64,000 nucleotides of DNA, taken from assembly GCF_963678635.1 (NCBI RefSeq), contig NC_087067.1, positions 4,473,072 to 4,537,071 on the forward strand, read 5' to 3'. Position numbers and translations under genes: made by a program. Of the stretch, positions 41,740-53,000 are shown piece after piece. Each line of letters begins with the position of its first letter. Position 1 is the stretch's first letter. The DNA comes from Symsagittifera roscoffensis. Taxonomy: Eukaryota; Xenacoelomorpha; Acoela; Convolutidae. The notes beneath the pieces are model-generated. The model was not told the DNA's origin and made no database searches. It saw only the letters and a program-made list of their open reading frames with translations.

Positions 41740-41995
41740 TAATTGCTTTTCTCACTTGATTTGTTATGGAACCTTGGCAAGTTCCAAGTTCGATCTGTCT
41801 TGGCATAGAGGAAACGATGGTGTCTTTGTACCCTTATGCTTGGGGTTAGAGTACCGGTCAGAACTTGTTTTTTTTCTGTATGAATGAATTCGAAAATTGT
41901 TTTTCCATTAAAAAATAAAATTCTTGGACCATCGTTTGTCTCCTTTTGTTTTGTTGGCCTAAGTGTACCAGCGGAGAATTTTCTTGTGCTTTCAG
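41740..41995 (+). repeat. tRNA-derived SINE-like repeat, copy 1
   Basis: Carries an A-box-like TGGCATAGAGGAAACG at 41,801-41,816 and a weaker B-box-like GGGGTTAGAGTACC 40 bp later, then a body ending TCGTTTGTCT.CTT..GTTTTG..G.CTAAGTG. The body matches 45,190-45,325. Complementary decay of A and B boxes between copies suggests an old Pol III-derived SINE. The 41,291-41,739 stretch before it has nothing recognisable. Confidence 0.5.
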
Positions 41996-42149
41996 CAATT
42001 TTTATCGCGAATGCAAAGGTTTTTGATTTAAGACTATAATTTGTAAGCTTAATAGACTTGACGTTGTAAGGGCACAAAAAATGAAGTTTTTGTGTGGCAA
42101 GATTTCAAAGTTATAAAGGTTAATATCTAAATGCGTGTGAAACGTATCT

Positions 42150-43580
42150 TGCCTTGTTTAAGCGTAAGGGCATAACGTATCTATACGTGGTTAAGCTATA
42201 TCGTATATTGCTATGCGTAACATTTTTTTCCGATTTTTCAGTTTGGACTAGTATTTGTTCCACCGAGTTTAAAGTTAGCAATACACAAGTGGGATGCTGT
42301 CAGAGTTTCCCCAGTGGTTGCGAATTTGGTATCCATTTGAGAATGACCAAACCCTTTAAGTGTACGAGATAAGACTAGTCTTGTGATTTTTTCAAAGTTT
42401 TTCAGAAATCAGTCCTTTTTCAGAAATCATTTACAAAAATTTGAAATTCCCAACCCTGTAGTTGGGCGGTGTCAGAAAACTCTCAAGGATTGCGAATCTT
42501 GCCTCCAAATGTGACTGCTTAAATCCTTGTAGTTATCGAGATATGACATGTTTTATGCTTTCTTTTAAATTTTTCAGAAAACTTACATTTTAAAAAGTTC
42601 TAGAGATATGAAATTCCTAATCTTGTATGTAGCTGGGTACTGTAAGGTTACTCTCAGGAGTTTCAAGATACAAATGTTGTGCCCAAATGCGACTGCTCAA
42701 ATGCTCCAAGTTTTCGAAATCTGACGTTAGTGTTTTTTCAAAAACTTTCAGAAATCTTACATATACAAATTTTGAAATTTCCAACACTCTATTTAGAGGC
42801 TGTCACTATTTTCTTTTCAAATTTTGAAATTACCGACCCTTCAATTGGAAGCTGTCAGGGAATTCTCGGGATTTGCAAATCTTGCCTCCGCATTCGACTA
42901 CTCAAATCTTTTTAGTTTTCGAGAGATGACAGTTTTCGTGATTTTTTCAAAAAATTTTCAGCAAACTTAAATATATATTTTTTTCGTAATTGGGAGGGAA
43001 CTGTCAGAATATTTTCAGGGGTTGCTAATCTTGCCTCCAAATATGAGTGCTCAATTTTTTGTAGTTTTCTGAGATTTGACATTCTTTGCGATTTTTCATA
43101 AATTTTAAGAAAACTTAAATTTTTTTTCTTCAATTTTCGAAATTCTCAACCCTATAATTGGGGGCTGTCAGAGTACTCGACTGGGTTGCAAATCTTGCCG
43201 CCACATATGACTGCTCAGGACTTTTTGTTTTTCTAGATGTGACGTTTTTATGGTTTTTCAATTTTTTTTCGAAACCTAAATATAGAAATTTTTCAATTCG
43301 AAATTCCTTCCCCTGCATTTGGGTACTGCAAGAGTTGCAATTTTAGCTTCCGAATGCGACTGCTCAAATGCTTTAGTTTTCAAGATCTGACTTTTTTATG
43401 GCTTTTCAAAGTTTGAATTTGAAAACTCATAGATAAAATTTATCAACATTTGAAATTACGAACCCTTTTATTGGGTAGTTTCAGAGTACACTCAAAAGTT
43501 CTAGATCTTTTTTTTTGAATTTATGCTGTTTTTTCTATGAGTTCTCACAAACTCGAAGCACCGGAGGTACACTCGCTAGA
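42150..43580. repeat. Degenerate ~170-bp satellite, block 2
   Basis: Same consensus as 37,471-40,260, with at least seven GACTGCTCAA-type landmarks between 42,340 and 43,370. One junction sequence (AAGTTTGAAACTAGCAACC at 39,733, AGTTTAAAGTTAGCAATAC at 42,268) appears in both blocks, so a longer segment was duplicated. Confidence 0.82.
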
Positions 43581-43948
43581 CGCTAGTAAAATTTAATTGC
43601 TCAAATTTGTTTTATGACAACAATTTCTTCTGGCATTTTTTTTTGTTTTCGGATTAATGCGCATCTACCCACTTGTTTTCGGTTTAATGGCCGCTGCATT
43701 AATACTGAAAGCTTATTTAATAGTGGTGGTGGTTTTGTTTTTGTGAAATTGTTGTCTTTTTTCCCTATGCTTTTTTCTGTATGATTGATCTGCCAAATGT
43801 AATAGAAAACTAGGGAGCCTATGATCGATTTTAATTACGTGACTAATACAGTGTATAATGCTGGAAAAGTAGCCTCTGAGATTGAAAAATAATAGTAATA
43901 ATAATGAAATGAAACTGAACGTGCTCAAAATCTAAATCCACTGTTTTA
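43581..43948. other. Unremarkable AT-rich DNA
   Basis: No gene or repeat recognised. Confidence 0.3.
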
Positions 43949-44600
43949 CAGGATCGGAACCAAGAAAAGGGATCTGATGATTAAAAACTGTTGGATTGCA
44001 AAAGTAAGCTGTGTGATCATATCTAGAAAACTATCGAGTGAAAACTGCATCAGAAGAACTCGTTAAAGGTCCTTGTACCTCCTCTTGAGAAACACCCAGA
44101 GAAACACCAGATTAATTGCAGCAAAAAATTAAAAGCTTACGGATGATAACGTTGTGCCGGTATTGACCGATACTTCGAAATTGTGGTACCCATAAAAACC
44201 GACTTAAAGAAAATCGAAAAAATACAGAAAAGAGACGCTTCATGGATAAGCAATGACACAGCTGGGTATAATGAGGCTGTCTGCTGCCAAACTTTTGCCG
44301 TTGTTGCTGTATTTGGAAATGCACGATCTGCTCTATTTTATTTCTGTGCTTGCTGGAAACTATTTGGCTAAAAATACGTGAGATGAGAAGCCGTGGAGGT
44401 ATTACCCGACAATAGATGGAATTCCTTGTCCCTCAGCGGATGACCGAGGAGTCCACTGACGGATGCTGTAATGGACAAGAAAAGAATAACTGACCTGTAT
44501 CAGACCTTTTTTCGTGAAAGATTCAAAGAGAATGACTTGTGCAATGGAGAGTGCTATGCGCATTTGGAATTTGAAATCCTATAAAAAAACTTATGCCACT
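43949..44600 (+). pseudogene. LINE C-terminal fragment
   Basis: 43,949-44,095 resembles the region between RT and the C-terminus (SSENCIR). Frame 44,183-44,371 has LKKIEKIQKRDASWISN, the typical 'kIEkiQkRAarwI' motif after the thumb of LINE RT, followed by AVFGNARSALFYFCACW (family: LE.RDLLFFYKC). FFRERFKENDLCN near 44,510 fits the last conserved 'FF.R....WN.L' part. Stops throughout. Confidence 0.65.
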
Positions 44601-44999
44601 TGAAAACTGAGGGGTGAAATCCCGTGGGCTTTGTCATAAATTCTATCCTAATTCTACTATGTGAAAAAAAAAGTTGGGACAATGATTTTTAAAGAATTCG
44701 TTTTTCACGTTGCTTCGAAATCAAAAAGTTTGCTTTAGTCCAGTAGTTTTTCGGTTCAATCAAAATCAGGGGTGGGCGAGTTTTCAGAAAATTTTTGAAA
44801 ATTTAATTAACCTTTTTTTAGGTGTTTTTATAAATTATAAAAAAGCAGCCCAAAAAGACATGTTTAGATCGGCTAGTCTTAAGTATTCTTGACACTGATC
44901 TACAGCATGTCTTCTAATCTGGAACTAGACTTTTTTTCCTGTAAACAATTTCTCACGTGTACAATAGTAAGTAGCACAGTAAAAACTTGTAAAGTTTCT
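44601..44999. other. AT-rich DNA without recognised features
   Basis: GGGGTGGGCGAGTTTTCAG near 44,770 faintly recalls hAT MITE ends but no TIR pair is found. Confidence 0.25.
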
Positions 45000-45330
45000 C
45001 CATTAGTGAACCGTAGCAACTTCGAGACTTCCCCCGTGGCCTAAAATAAACGTTGTTGCCTATATACCCTGAGGACGGGTTCTGGGGAAAACTTTTTCTT
45101 ACAAGACATTAAACTTGCTGTAGTATTGAACATTAATAGCTTCCAAGCTCCCTCCCACTTCGCCCGGAGGTAACGCGGTTGCTTTTGTGTAAGGTCTGAG
45201 GTTTGATTCCCGGCAGGACCTTATTTTTCAGGATATTTGAAATTGAACATTTTTTCGGTAAAAATTGAATCGTTGGACTTTCGTTTGTCTGCTCAAGTTT
45301 TGTCGTCTTAAGTGCCACATGATGGAGTTT
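45000..45330 (+). repeat. Two tandem tRNA-derived SINE-like copies
   Basis: Copy 2 (about 45,000-45,125) has GTGGCCTAAAATAAACG (A-box-like, 45,036-45,052). Copy 3 (about 45,135-45,330) has GGTTTGATTCC (B-box, 45,200-45,210), a one-letter-class match to GGTTCGANTCC. Both share AACG..GTTGC and CTGAGG spacing. The tail GTTGGACTTTCGTTTGTCTG to CTTAAGTGCCACA matches 41,930-41,980. Not a functional tRNA, as the acceptor and T stems do not pair. Confidence 0.5.
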
Positions 45331-45690
45331 TTTTTAAATTGTAAGCAAACATCATAGTAATTGTAAGTGTTGTTCATTGTATTTTCAGGGTTAACTTGAA
45401 ATTTTCTAAATTTTTTATAATTTTTTTTTTCGGCTCAACTGATGTCTTCTCAAAAATTTGAGCTTTGTACGTTTTTTTGTGCATGTTTGCGCTTTGTACG
45501 TTTTTTTCTTTAGCTAACTTAAGTTCAGATGTTTTTTGTGGCATGATTTTTTAAATTTCTTGTTTGATAAAAATCGGTTTCATGAAAATAATGGGATTGG
45601 GTTTTCAGTTTTTTTTGAGACGGTTTTGAATTTTTTAATTTTTTTTGACTTCTTGCAAACTTTTTTGTTTTTCAAAAACTACTTCTTTTT
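45331..45690. other. T-rich DNA with a short direct repeat
   Basis: A 31-bp direct repeat containing GCTTTGTACGTTTTTTT occurs twice at about 45,468-45,510. No coding sequence. Confidence 0.4.
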
Positions 45691-46865
45691 TTAAAAAAAA
45701 TTATAAAAGGACGTACGTCTCCTGTGTTTCTGAATAACCCTCTAATATCTTTTTACTTTACCGCACTGTCTACATCCTTGAAAAAAGTCTGTGCGGTGAA
45801 TATTTGAGCAATATTTTCAAATTCTTGTCGTTTTCTCAAAAAATATCCTCGCAAATCTTAGATGTTGGCTGCATTGGATATATTGACCTGCGGATAGCTC
45901 GACTGCATAATCCGGTGCGAGCATTTTTACACAAGTTATGGGCTTCGGAATAGTCAATTATTTGATTTTTATCGATTTTTCAATCTTTTGAGCTATCTGG
46001 AAAACTACCCTCTTAGATCTGAGATCAGTTTCAATGGAGATATAGGGTCGTGAACGCTCCGCATACGCGACAACGCCAATTTTCTTACATAAAAAATATG
46101 CCCCTGGGATAAGTCCAATTTTCGATTTTTTGACCGTTTTTGAAACTTGCCTTCCGAAAAGTCATTTTTTTTACTATTTAAAACTATTTGATTTCATCAA
46201 AAATTCACCTCCACAATCTGAGTTTTGAGCGCTATCGAAATAACAGGTTGTGTTAATCTTTTCTGCATAAGCGGGCACGCTCAATTTTTTTTACACAAAA
46301 AGCTTCATTTCTCGGAAAAGTCAAGTTTTTTGATTTGATGACAGTTTTCTGCAGTCTTTTTGACTTTTCTCGATAATTATCCTACCAAACCTGATCTCAA
46401 GGGTTTGATAGAAACAACATGTTGATGAAATCCTTCATTTATAGGTAACTGCGTCAATTTTTGAATAGAAAAAGCTAAATCCTTAAAAATGTCCAAGTTT
46501 TGAAGTATTGAACGTTTTTTGAAACTTTGAATTTTCTCGAAAACTGCCCCGCCAAATCTTAGGTTATGTGTTCAATCGAGCAAGCCTGCTTTGGGAATAT
46601 TCTTCATAAGCGACCTCGACCTACTTCTTGCAGAAAGAATAAGTTATGGATTTCGGAAAGTCAATTTTTGAACTTTGACTGTTTTTTATAAACTTTTTGA
46701 CTTTTCTTAAAATGTACCCTATCAATTATGAGATGAAGGGTTCAATCGAAGGAACCCATTAAAAAAACTGTACTTGCAAGGTGGCCCTTCCTCAGTTTTT
46801 TGAAAGACAAATATTATGTTGGAAGTTTTCAAGTTCTCAAAAATGTTCAGTTTTTTTTTAAATGG
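45691..46865. repeat. Second degenerate satellite family (~180 bp), intergenic block
   Basis: Recurring order: GCATAAGCGGC.ACGCCAATT, then TTTTTTACACAAAAAGCTAT, then GGAAAAGTCAATTTTTTGAT, then GACCGTTTTTTGAAACTTTT, then TGACTTTTCTCGAAAACTAC, then CCTGCCAAATCTGAGATT, then GTTCAATCGAAAGAACAGG. About six units. The same family occupies 50,560-51,800 inside the esterase intron. Confidence 0.82.
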
Positions 46866-46993
46866 TTACACTGATTCCAAATGAAATGGGTAATTTCAAA
46901 AATGAAGCTTTGCTTAAAACCTTAGTTATTTCAACTAAGGTTTTGGGCAAAGCTTAGTTTTGAAATTACGCATTTCATTTGGCATCAGTGTAA
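46866..46993. mobile_element. 128-bp near-perfect palindrome (Tc1/mariner-type MITE candidate)
   Basis: Two ~61-base arms, starting TTACACTGATTCCAAATGAA and ending (reverse complement) TTACACTGATGCCAAATGAA, separated by a 5-base loop (46,928-46,932), with about six mismatches. TA dinucleotides border the CACTGA ends, as in Tc1/mariner insertions. RNA from it would fold into a long hairpin. Confidence 0.8.
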
Positions 46994-47559
46994 ATATTTT
47001 AAAAAACTCAAACACGGACGTCTAGCTTTAGCTGGGCCACTAGTTATCTTATCGAGATACGAAAGTTTTGGTTCACCTGGTTTTTCATTTTTTTCTAGTT
47101 GTTCTTTTTTGTGTATGTGTTGTGGATTGATTCCAAACCGCGACTCAATAGTTTTTAATTCGATACTTACTACACTTTTTATTGTACGAATTTTCTTGAT
47201 GTAGCCAAAATCTGCTGAAAAAAACTACGGGAAACGAAAGTTTGTTTCCACTCTTCGAGTGGTCAGATCAAATAGTTACAGTTTCGATATCAAGATATTT
47301 TGAAAAAGCGGGAAGGAACTCGACAATAGAACAGGCATTTTAAAGCTTGCTAACTATTTTAATATATTTTTGCTAGTTAAAGTTAAAAAAAAAACCAGTA
47401 GCAAGTTTGAAAAAACCAGGTTCAAAAAAAAAACTTCTTATTGGAAACTTCTTATTTTGTAAATTTCATTGAGAAGATCAGCTATCTCGGAATTCCTTTA
47501 ACACGCAAATATATGATGATTTACCTGTTATTTTTGTTAGTCTTTGTAATTCTATTTAT
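46994..47559. other. AT-rich flank
   Basis: CTTCTTATTGGAAACTTCTT and poly-A runs; an open frame starting 47,441 is hydrophobic (MIYLLFLLVFVILFIIFDMD) but leads into the PWWP-like fragment and is more likely intronic sequence. Confidence 0.3.
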
Positions 47560-47875
47560 TATTTTTGATATGGATATTAATTTGAGCCCAGGAACAATTG
47601 TTTGGGTTGAGCTCAAGGGTTTGGAGAAATACAACAGCCAAGAAAATTCTACAAACGAAAACAGGCAAAAAAGGGGCAGGTCTAGCTTTGTTCTTCGGAA
47701 CTCATGAAGGCGCTTTGGCGAAATAGTCCGAAATATATGCCTGGTAGGATGAAAACTTGTCAAGTTTTCTAAAGACCCAAACATCCTAAATGCGCTCCGA
47801 GAAGTTGAAAATGTTAATTTAGGCGAAGAAACGAATCAAGTTGTGGATGAAAATAAAAAAGAAGTAAAGTAGTTT
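47560..47875 (+). pseudogene. Decayed PWWP-like domain fragment
   Basis: LSPGTIVWVELKG (about 47,583-47,621) fits the PWWP start 'PGD.VW.K.KG', and one frame over FFGTHEGALAK.SEIYAW (about 47,697-47,752) fits the 'FFGT...WI....I.P..E' block. KFSKDPNILNALREVENVN follows. The WPA part is not visible and the blocks lie in different frames with stops, so this is a pseudogene or exons separated by tiny gaps. PWWP domains read methylated histone H3K36 in chromatin factors. Confidence 0.4.
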
Positions 47876-49122
47876 TATGCGATGAACCGACTGCTAAGCA
47901 GATAAAGTCGGAAAGTTTTTTTAATTCTAATTGTGTCTTTCATCGATGGAAAGAAGTATCCTTTTTTGCAAGCAATGAAACGTGGCAGTTTGTATGGACT
48001 GTTTTGCAAAGACAATTCAGCCAATTTGAAATTCAGACAATTTAGCCAAAAATATACAGACAATTCAGCCAGTTTTACATAACGCCAGATTCGAAAAAAA
48101 ATCGGAATTGGAGTTATTTCTCGGTTTAAGGTCGCCGGTGGGCGCGCTACGTCAAATGAATCTGAGAGATCTTTTTAGTGGCATTAAAAAGGTTGGAAAT
48201 TACTATTTGAAAAATTACCTGTTGGAATTTGAAAATTGAAGAGATCAAAAATTAATCTCAAAAAATTTAATTTTATAAGTTGACAGAAGATATAGAAAAC
48301 AGATAGGAGATTTTAAAATTAAAAATATTGTTGTCCGAAAGATTGCAATTGCAATTCGAAATACTGGAAAAAATTCGAAAATTTCGTTATTTAGTCTCAT
48401 AGCGGCATTTTGCGACCTTAGAAGCTGGGACCAAAAAATGCATTTCGAAGCCGATTGTTTTTGGTAATTTTAGGAAACAAGAACTGAAGTTTCGATTCAA
48501 ACTATTTCCATCATTTGGTTCATTAACAAAACAGCCGAATTGGATGACTCGGGGAAAAATTGTTGAGGCAGTGTTCATTGCGTTAGAATGGGTCAAACTT
48601 TGTTGTTTTCTGTAGGAAATTTGAGTGAAGATGTAGAACAATTTCGGGCGAATCTCTTAGAAATTTTCAGCGAGAGCCTTAGCTGCGAGGTGTTAGATTT
48701 TCGTAGTTACAGAAACAGAAGAGTTTAGAATTAAGCTGAACTTCATGAAAATCGAATTGATAAGAAGACAGTTAAAAGATATATCAGATGCTTATGCCAA
48801 ACAAACGAACAATGAACTTAAGAAGATAAAAGATGAAAGGTATATGTCATCTCATTTCAGGAAAAGCACTTAAAGACTTCAGAAGAAGCAAAAAAATGAA
48901 GCTGAAAAAACGAAGACTTGAGTTTCTTAGTTGGTGATGTGCAGATTGAACGAGATGAAAATACTAAAATTAATTGTCGTTTGAATTTTTTGTTTTCTCT
49001 TTACGAGTAGTTTTGTATTTGTGACTAACGTGTAGTCGCAAACATAGCGAAAATGTTTTGCTCACAAATTCTTTCGTCACTAAAGGAAGGAAGAAAAATC
49101 ACAATCAATTAATCTTCCAATG
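47876..49122. other. AT-rich region without a recognised gene
   Basis: Short ORFs only, none with a recognisable motif. 48,000-48,075 has three spaced copies of GACAATT(C/T)AGCCA. Confidence 0.3.
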
Positions 49123-49365
49123 TATGGGCGGATCTAGAATTTTCTTGTGGGGGGACTTTGAAAAAATTTGGTTCATCTTCTTTAAGACGACCGAATTGAT
49201 CTTCCCGAATCAAAATTTCAGAAAAAATGAGTAAAAATGCCATTTTTGGGAACGTTTTTGAATGTTTGACCAAAGAATTGCGTTTTTTTTCGCGCGCGCT
49301 CCCCATTGAAATTAGTTGAAGCTTTTGAATGACGAGTGGTCGAACTTCGTCAAAATCCGCCCCTG
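49123..49365. mobile_element. hAT-type MITE, ~243 bp, second copy
   Basis: Left end TATGGGCGGATCTAGAATTT, right end (reversed) CAGGGGCGGATTTTGAC. Flanks TTCCAATG and TTAGAATG match at 6 of 8 positions, a decayed 8-bp target duplication. The interior (TTTCGCGCGCGCTCCCC, TCGACC/ACGACC..AATTGAT) matches the copy at 37,622, but is 170 bp shorter. Confidence 0.75.
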
Positions 49366-49846
49366 TTAGAATGTATTCAACATATGTTTGACATAATTTG
49401 AAATCTGAAATCTTATAGCATTGGGCTCTCAATACATTGGGATTATAGTTATTAATGTTAACTGAGTTTGACCATAAGTTGAATATGTAGGCAAACAGTT
49501 TCGAAACTGGGAAACTCGAACGGTATCCACGTAGATTTCAAGCTGCATAGGGATTAAAGGGATCAAAATGCTCTATTTCTTGGGCACAGAAATTAATTTG
49601 AGATCTGAATAAAGTTTCTGACTTTCCATAAATTGTTTTTCCTTTAGAGCTATAAAATGTCTGCGATAAACGAAGCTTGTTAAAATTTCAAGCACATAAA
49701 CACAAGCATAGTGTTTTTGTATCATAATTCTTATTTCAAAAACAATTTATACGTATTCATTGCAAAAAATTTTTTTAAATTTATTCTTTTGAATTATTCT
49801 TCAAATTATTCTTCAGAATAATTATTCTTCAAATTGATACTCTAAC
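49366..49846. other. Upstream region of the esterase-like gene
   Basis: AT-rich with a run of ATTATTCTTCAAATT repeats (49,785-49,830) directly before the ATG. AGCTATAAAATG at 49,649-49,660 is a possible TATA element about 190 bp upstream of the start. Nothing else is recognised. Confidence 0.3.
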
Positions 49847-50076
49847 ATGGCAGAATCCAAACCTGAGAAGTTTTTCTATTCATTTTTAACTTTTGCATTA
49901 ACAATTTATATGTCGGAACAAGCGATGAACACAGCGCGTGTTGTTTTGTCTGGTGGATCGGAACTTTCTCTGAATACCATCATCGGAAGGGAGATTACCT
50001 TCCCCACAGGGAAAATAGTGCGAGAGTTTCTAGGAATACCGTACGCACAGCCACCTATTAGGCAGTTTAGATTCAG
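49847..50076 (+). CDS. Carboxylesterase/cholinesterase-like gene, exon 1
   Basis: ATG at 49,847; codons for a hydrophobic N-terminus (FFYSFLTFALTIYMSEQAMN, a weak signal peptide or anchor), then TIIGREITFPTGKIVREFLGIPYAQPPIRQFRF. The last part is the hallmark N-terminal motif of type-B carboxylesterases (G....F.GIPYA.PP.G..RF). The exon ends AG after RF, with donor GTGAGA at 50,077; the split codon AG/G joins in frame to exon 2 at 54,248. PPI replaces the usual PPxG, so the conserved Gly is absent. Confidence 0.8.
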
Positions 50077-53000
50077 GTGAGAGGGTTCAAATCTGAGCAG
50101 GATCTGTTTTATTTTTAAACGGGAATTATTCTGTTTCAAATAATATTGTCGACCTATTATTTGTCTGCTTATCTGTTGTCGGCTTAGCTGTCACATCTTT
50201 GAATCGTTTTTTTTTGCTGCGCTGATTTGTAATTTTACTTTCCTTGGCTTCGTATGTCCTATGATTTTTTTCTTAAAAAAAGTTCCTCGGCCCAAAATAT
50301 GTCGGCCTTTTTTCATCGGCTTACTGACTCAATTTTGAGTCTCTCCAAAAGAAAAACAATTTCTACATTCCTCTTCGCAGTTATCAAATTCCTTGTTTAT
50401 TTACCAATCGGGTTTGTTGAAATATCGTTTTTTTTTTCGTTTAGAAATGTTTTTGACCTTTTGCAAAAAATTTCAGTTTTGCTCAGAAACTACTGATTTT
50501 CAAAAAAAAATGAAATTAACTGAAAGACCGCCTTTTTCACTATGTGCCTGTATACTCCCTTAGAGTCCCTTTTTACTTGACTCCTCTGTCTACAGCTTTC
50601 GAAAATGTCTGTGAGGGAATATTTTGATTTTTTGATTTTTTTTTCGTTATCTTGAAACCTACTCTTTAAATCTGAGTTTTTGTTTTCAATAACTAGAACT
50701 GTTTTGAAAAGCTGGAACGCTCCCCTGCATAAGCGGCTGCTCCCAATTTTTTTAAAAATTATGGTCCTGGGAATAGTAAATTTTTTGATTGTTTTAACCT
50801 TGAATTTTCTCGAGAACTACCCTGCCAAAGCTGACTATTTGGGTCCATATCAAAGAACGGGTTGTGAAAAGCTCATTTGCTTTTGCGACTACGCCAAAAA
50901 ATTTTTGACACCAATACTTATGGCCCATGGAAAAGTTTTCGGTTTCAATCGAACTTACATGATGCTCAAATCACTTCTGCTAAAGCGGCTACCCCCTATT
51001 TTTTCACACAAAAAGCTATGATTTTCGGAAATAACAAACTTTTGATCAATTGACTGTTTTTTGCTCTTTTCTCGCTAACTATCCTGCTAAATCTGATATC
51101 ATAGGTTTAATCGAAACAGCAGCTTGTTGATAGCCTACCATTATAAATAGCTATGTCCAGTTTGTTTGAGAAAAAAGTTAATACCTTCAAGTTTTGAAAG
51201 TTTGACAGTTTTTTGAAATTTGTTGACTTTTCGCGAAAACTACAGTGCCAATTCTCAGGTTGTGTTCGATCAAGAAACCGGAGTTTGTAAATTTTCTCTG
51301 CTTAAGCGGCCATAACCTGCCTTTGCCGAAAAAAGCTATGGATTTTGGAAAGTCCTGTGACTGTTTTTTGAAAACTTTTTGATCATTATTTTTTTTGAAA
51401 CTTATTGAATTTTTCTTAAATTTACCGATTTAATTCTGAGATAAAAAAATTCAATTGAACGAAACGATTGCGATAGTTGTTCCTGCAGAAGCTGCGGCTC
51501 TTAAGTTTTTCGTAAGAGAAATGTAATCTCCTTGGGAAAATTTATCTCAAAAATTTTTACTCCAACTTATTTTTGTAGTGATACAACAATTTTTGAAACC
51601 ACACTTTTTGAGCCGCATCAGTATAGTAAAGCATTCATAAGCAAACACGTACCTCCTGTTTCAGCTGGGCGCCTAGTTGTTTTTGTCGAGACGCACGAAA
51701 ATTTTGGTTCACCTAGATTTTTTCAACATGTAAAAATTTTTTGTCTTATGTTTTCTTTGTTTGTTGTATCGCTAGTAGTGCAAAGCTCCACTTCGCCTCT
51801 GTGTACGTAATTATCATATTAGTTTGAATGTTTGGCTTATCGGGTGTTTGACATATCGGTTGTTTGCCCTAGACCTTTTTTAAATCTAGTTTTTAATTGG
51901 ATGAAAAGAAATGATAACAGTAAAGATAAGCGAAGACATGCTTCGTTACCTGTGTGACATAATGATGAAAGATGTTTTAAAACAACTGCGTTCTAGTTTT
52001 TAATCAAAGGAAATGAAATAACGATAAAACAGCGAATGAACATGAAAAAAAATAAAATAATTAATCAAAGATTATGGAAAAAAGAACTCAATGTTATGTA
52101 TTTATTTTTGTTTATAATTCGAGCGATAAAATGGAAAATTAAGCTCATTTTTCGTTCTCTTGAGTATTTTAACGCTTTAACATACAGATTTTTGTTAGCT
52201 GTGTTTAATTTTTGAAAACGAATTATCTCCGAAAACGAAAACTTCCACAGGACCCATTAAATAAATATCCATTCATTTAAAAAAGTTTGATACTAGATTT
52301 ATTTTGATACTGATACATTTTTGATACTAGAGTGTTTCTGAGACTGATTCATTTTTGATACTAGAGTTGTTTTACCTATTTATATGAAATGACTTTTTAT
52401 CAGCCATTTTTCATAGAAGAATGCACAGAAATCCAGAAAGAATGACCAGAAAGAGTGATAGATTAGCGTCTTTTCCCGGCCCAATTTTGAGTTCTCAGAG
52501 ATATCTCGATTAATTCTGGCATAATAATAAAGCCCAACTGTTTGTTATTCAGATTTCCAAATCAAATTCAGGTAGTTTTGGCTGGTTTTGGGTACGTTAA
52601 GTTTTTTTCCGATGCCATTTTCTCATTCTATTGTCCTGGCGTATTATTTTTTGAAAGTTAGCTGGATTCATTATGATAGATTTAGTTTTTTCGACATTTT
52701 ATTTTTCGACTAGCGACATTCTTGTATTGAATCAAAAGTGATGGGAAGCTGCGCTTCGCCTCTGTTCTAAAATATATTATTGATAGTATCAGGCCGCGAG
52801 TTTTTTAATAAGCGCTAAACTAAAACAGCTGCGAACTGGCATTGCTGGAAGTTTTAAACCCGCGAAAATCGACCGAACGCAAAATTACGGAACACGATAA
52901 TTTCATTTAAACCGGAAATCAGTTGAACCTCGAAATTTTAACGATAATGCCCCATGCTCGACTAATTCTAAAAATATAAAGCATTTGAGCAATAGTGTTA

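Noticed and set aside
45000-45225. Functional tRNA genes
   Set aside because: Only box-like motifs remain; acceptor and T stems do not pair.
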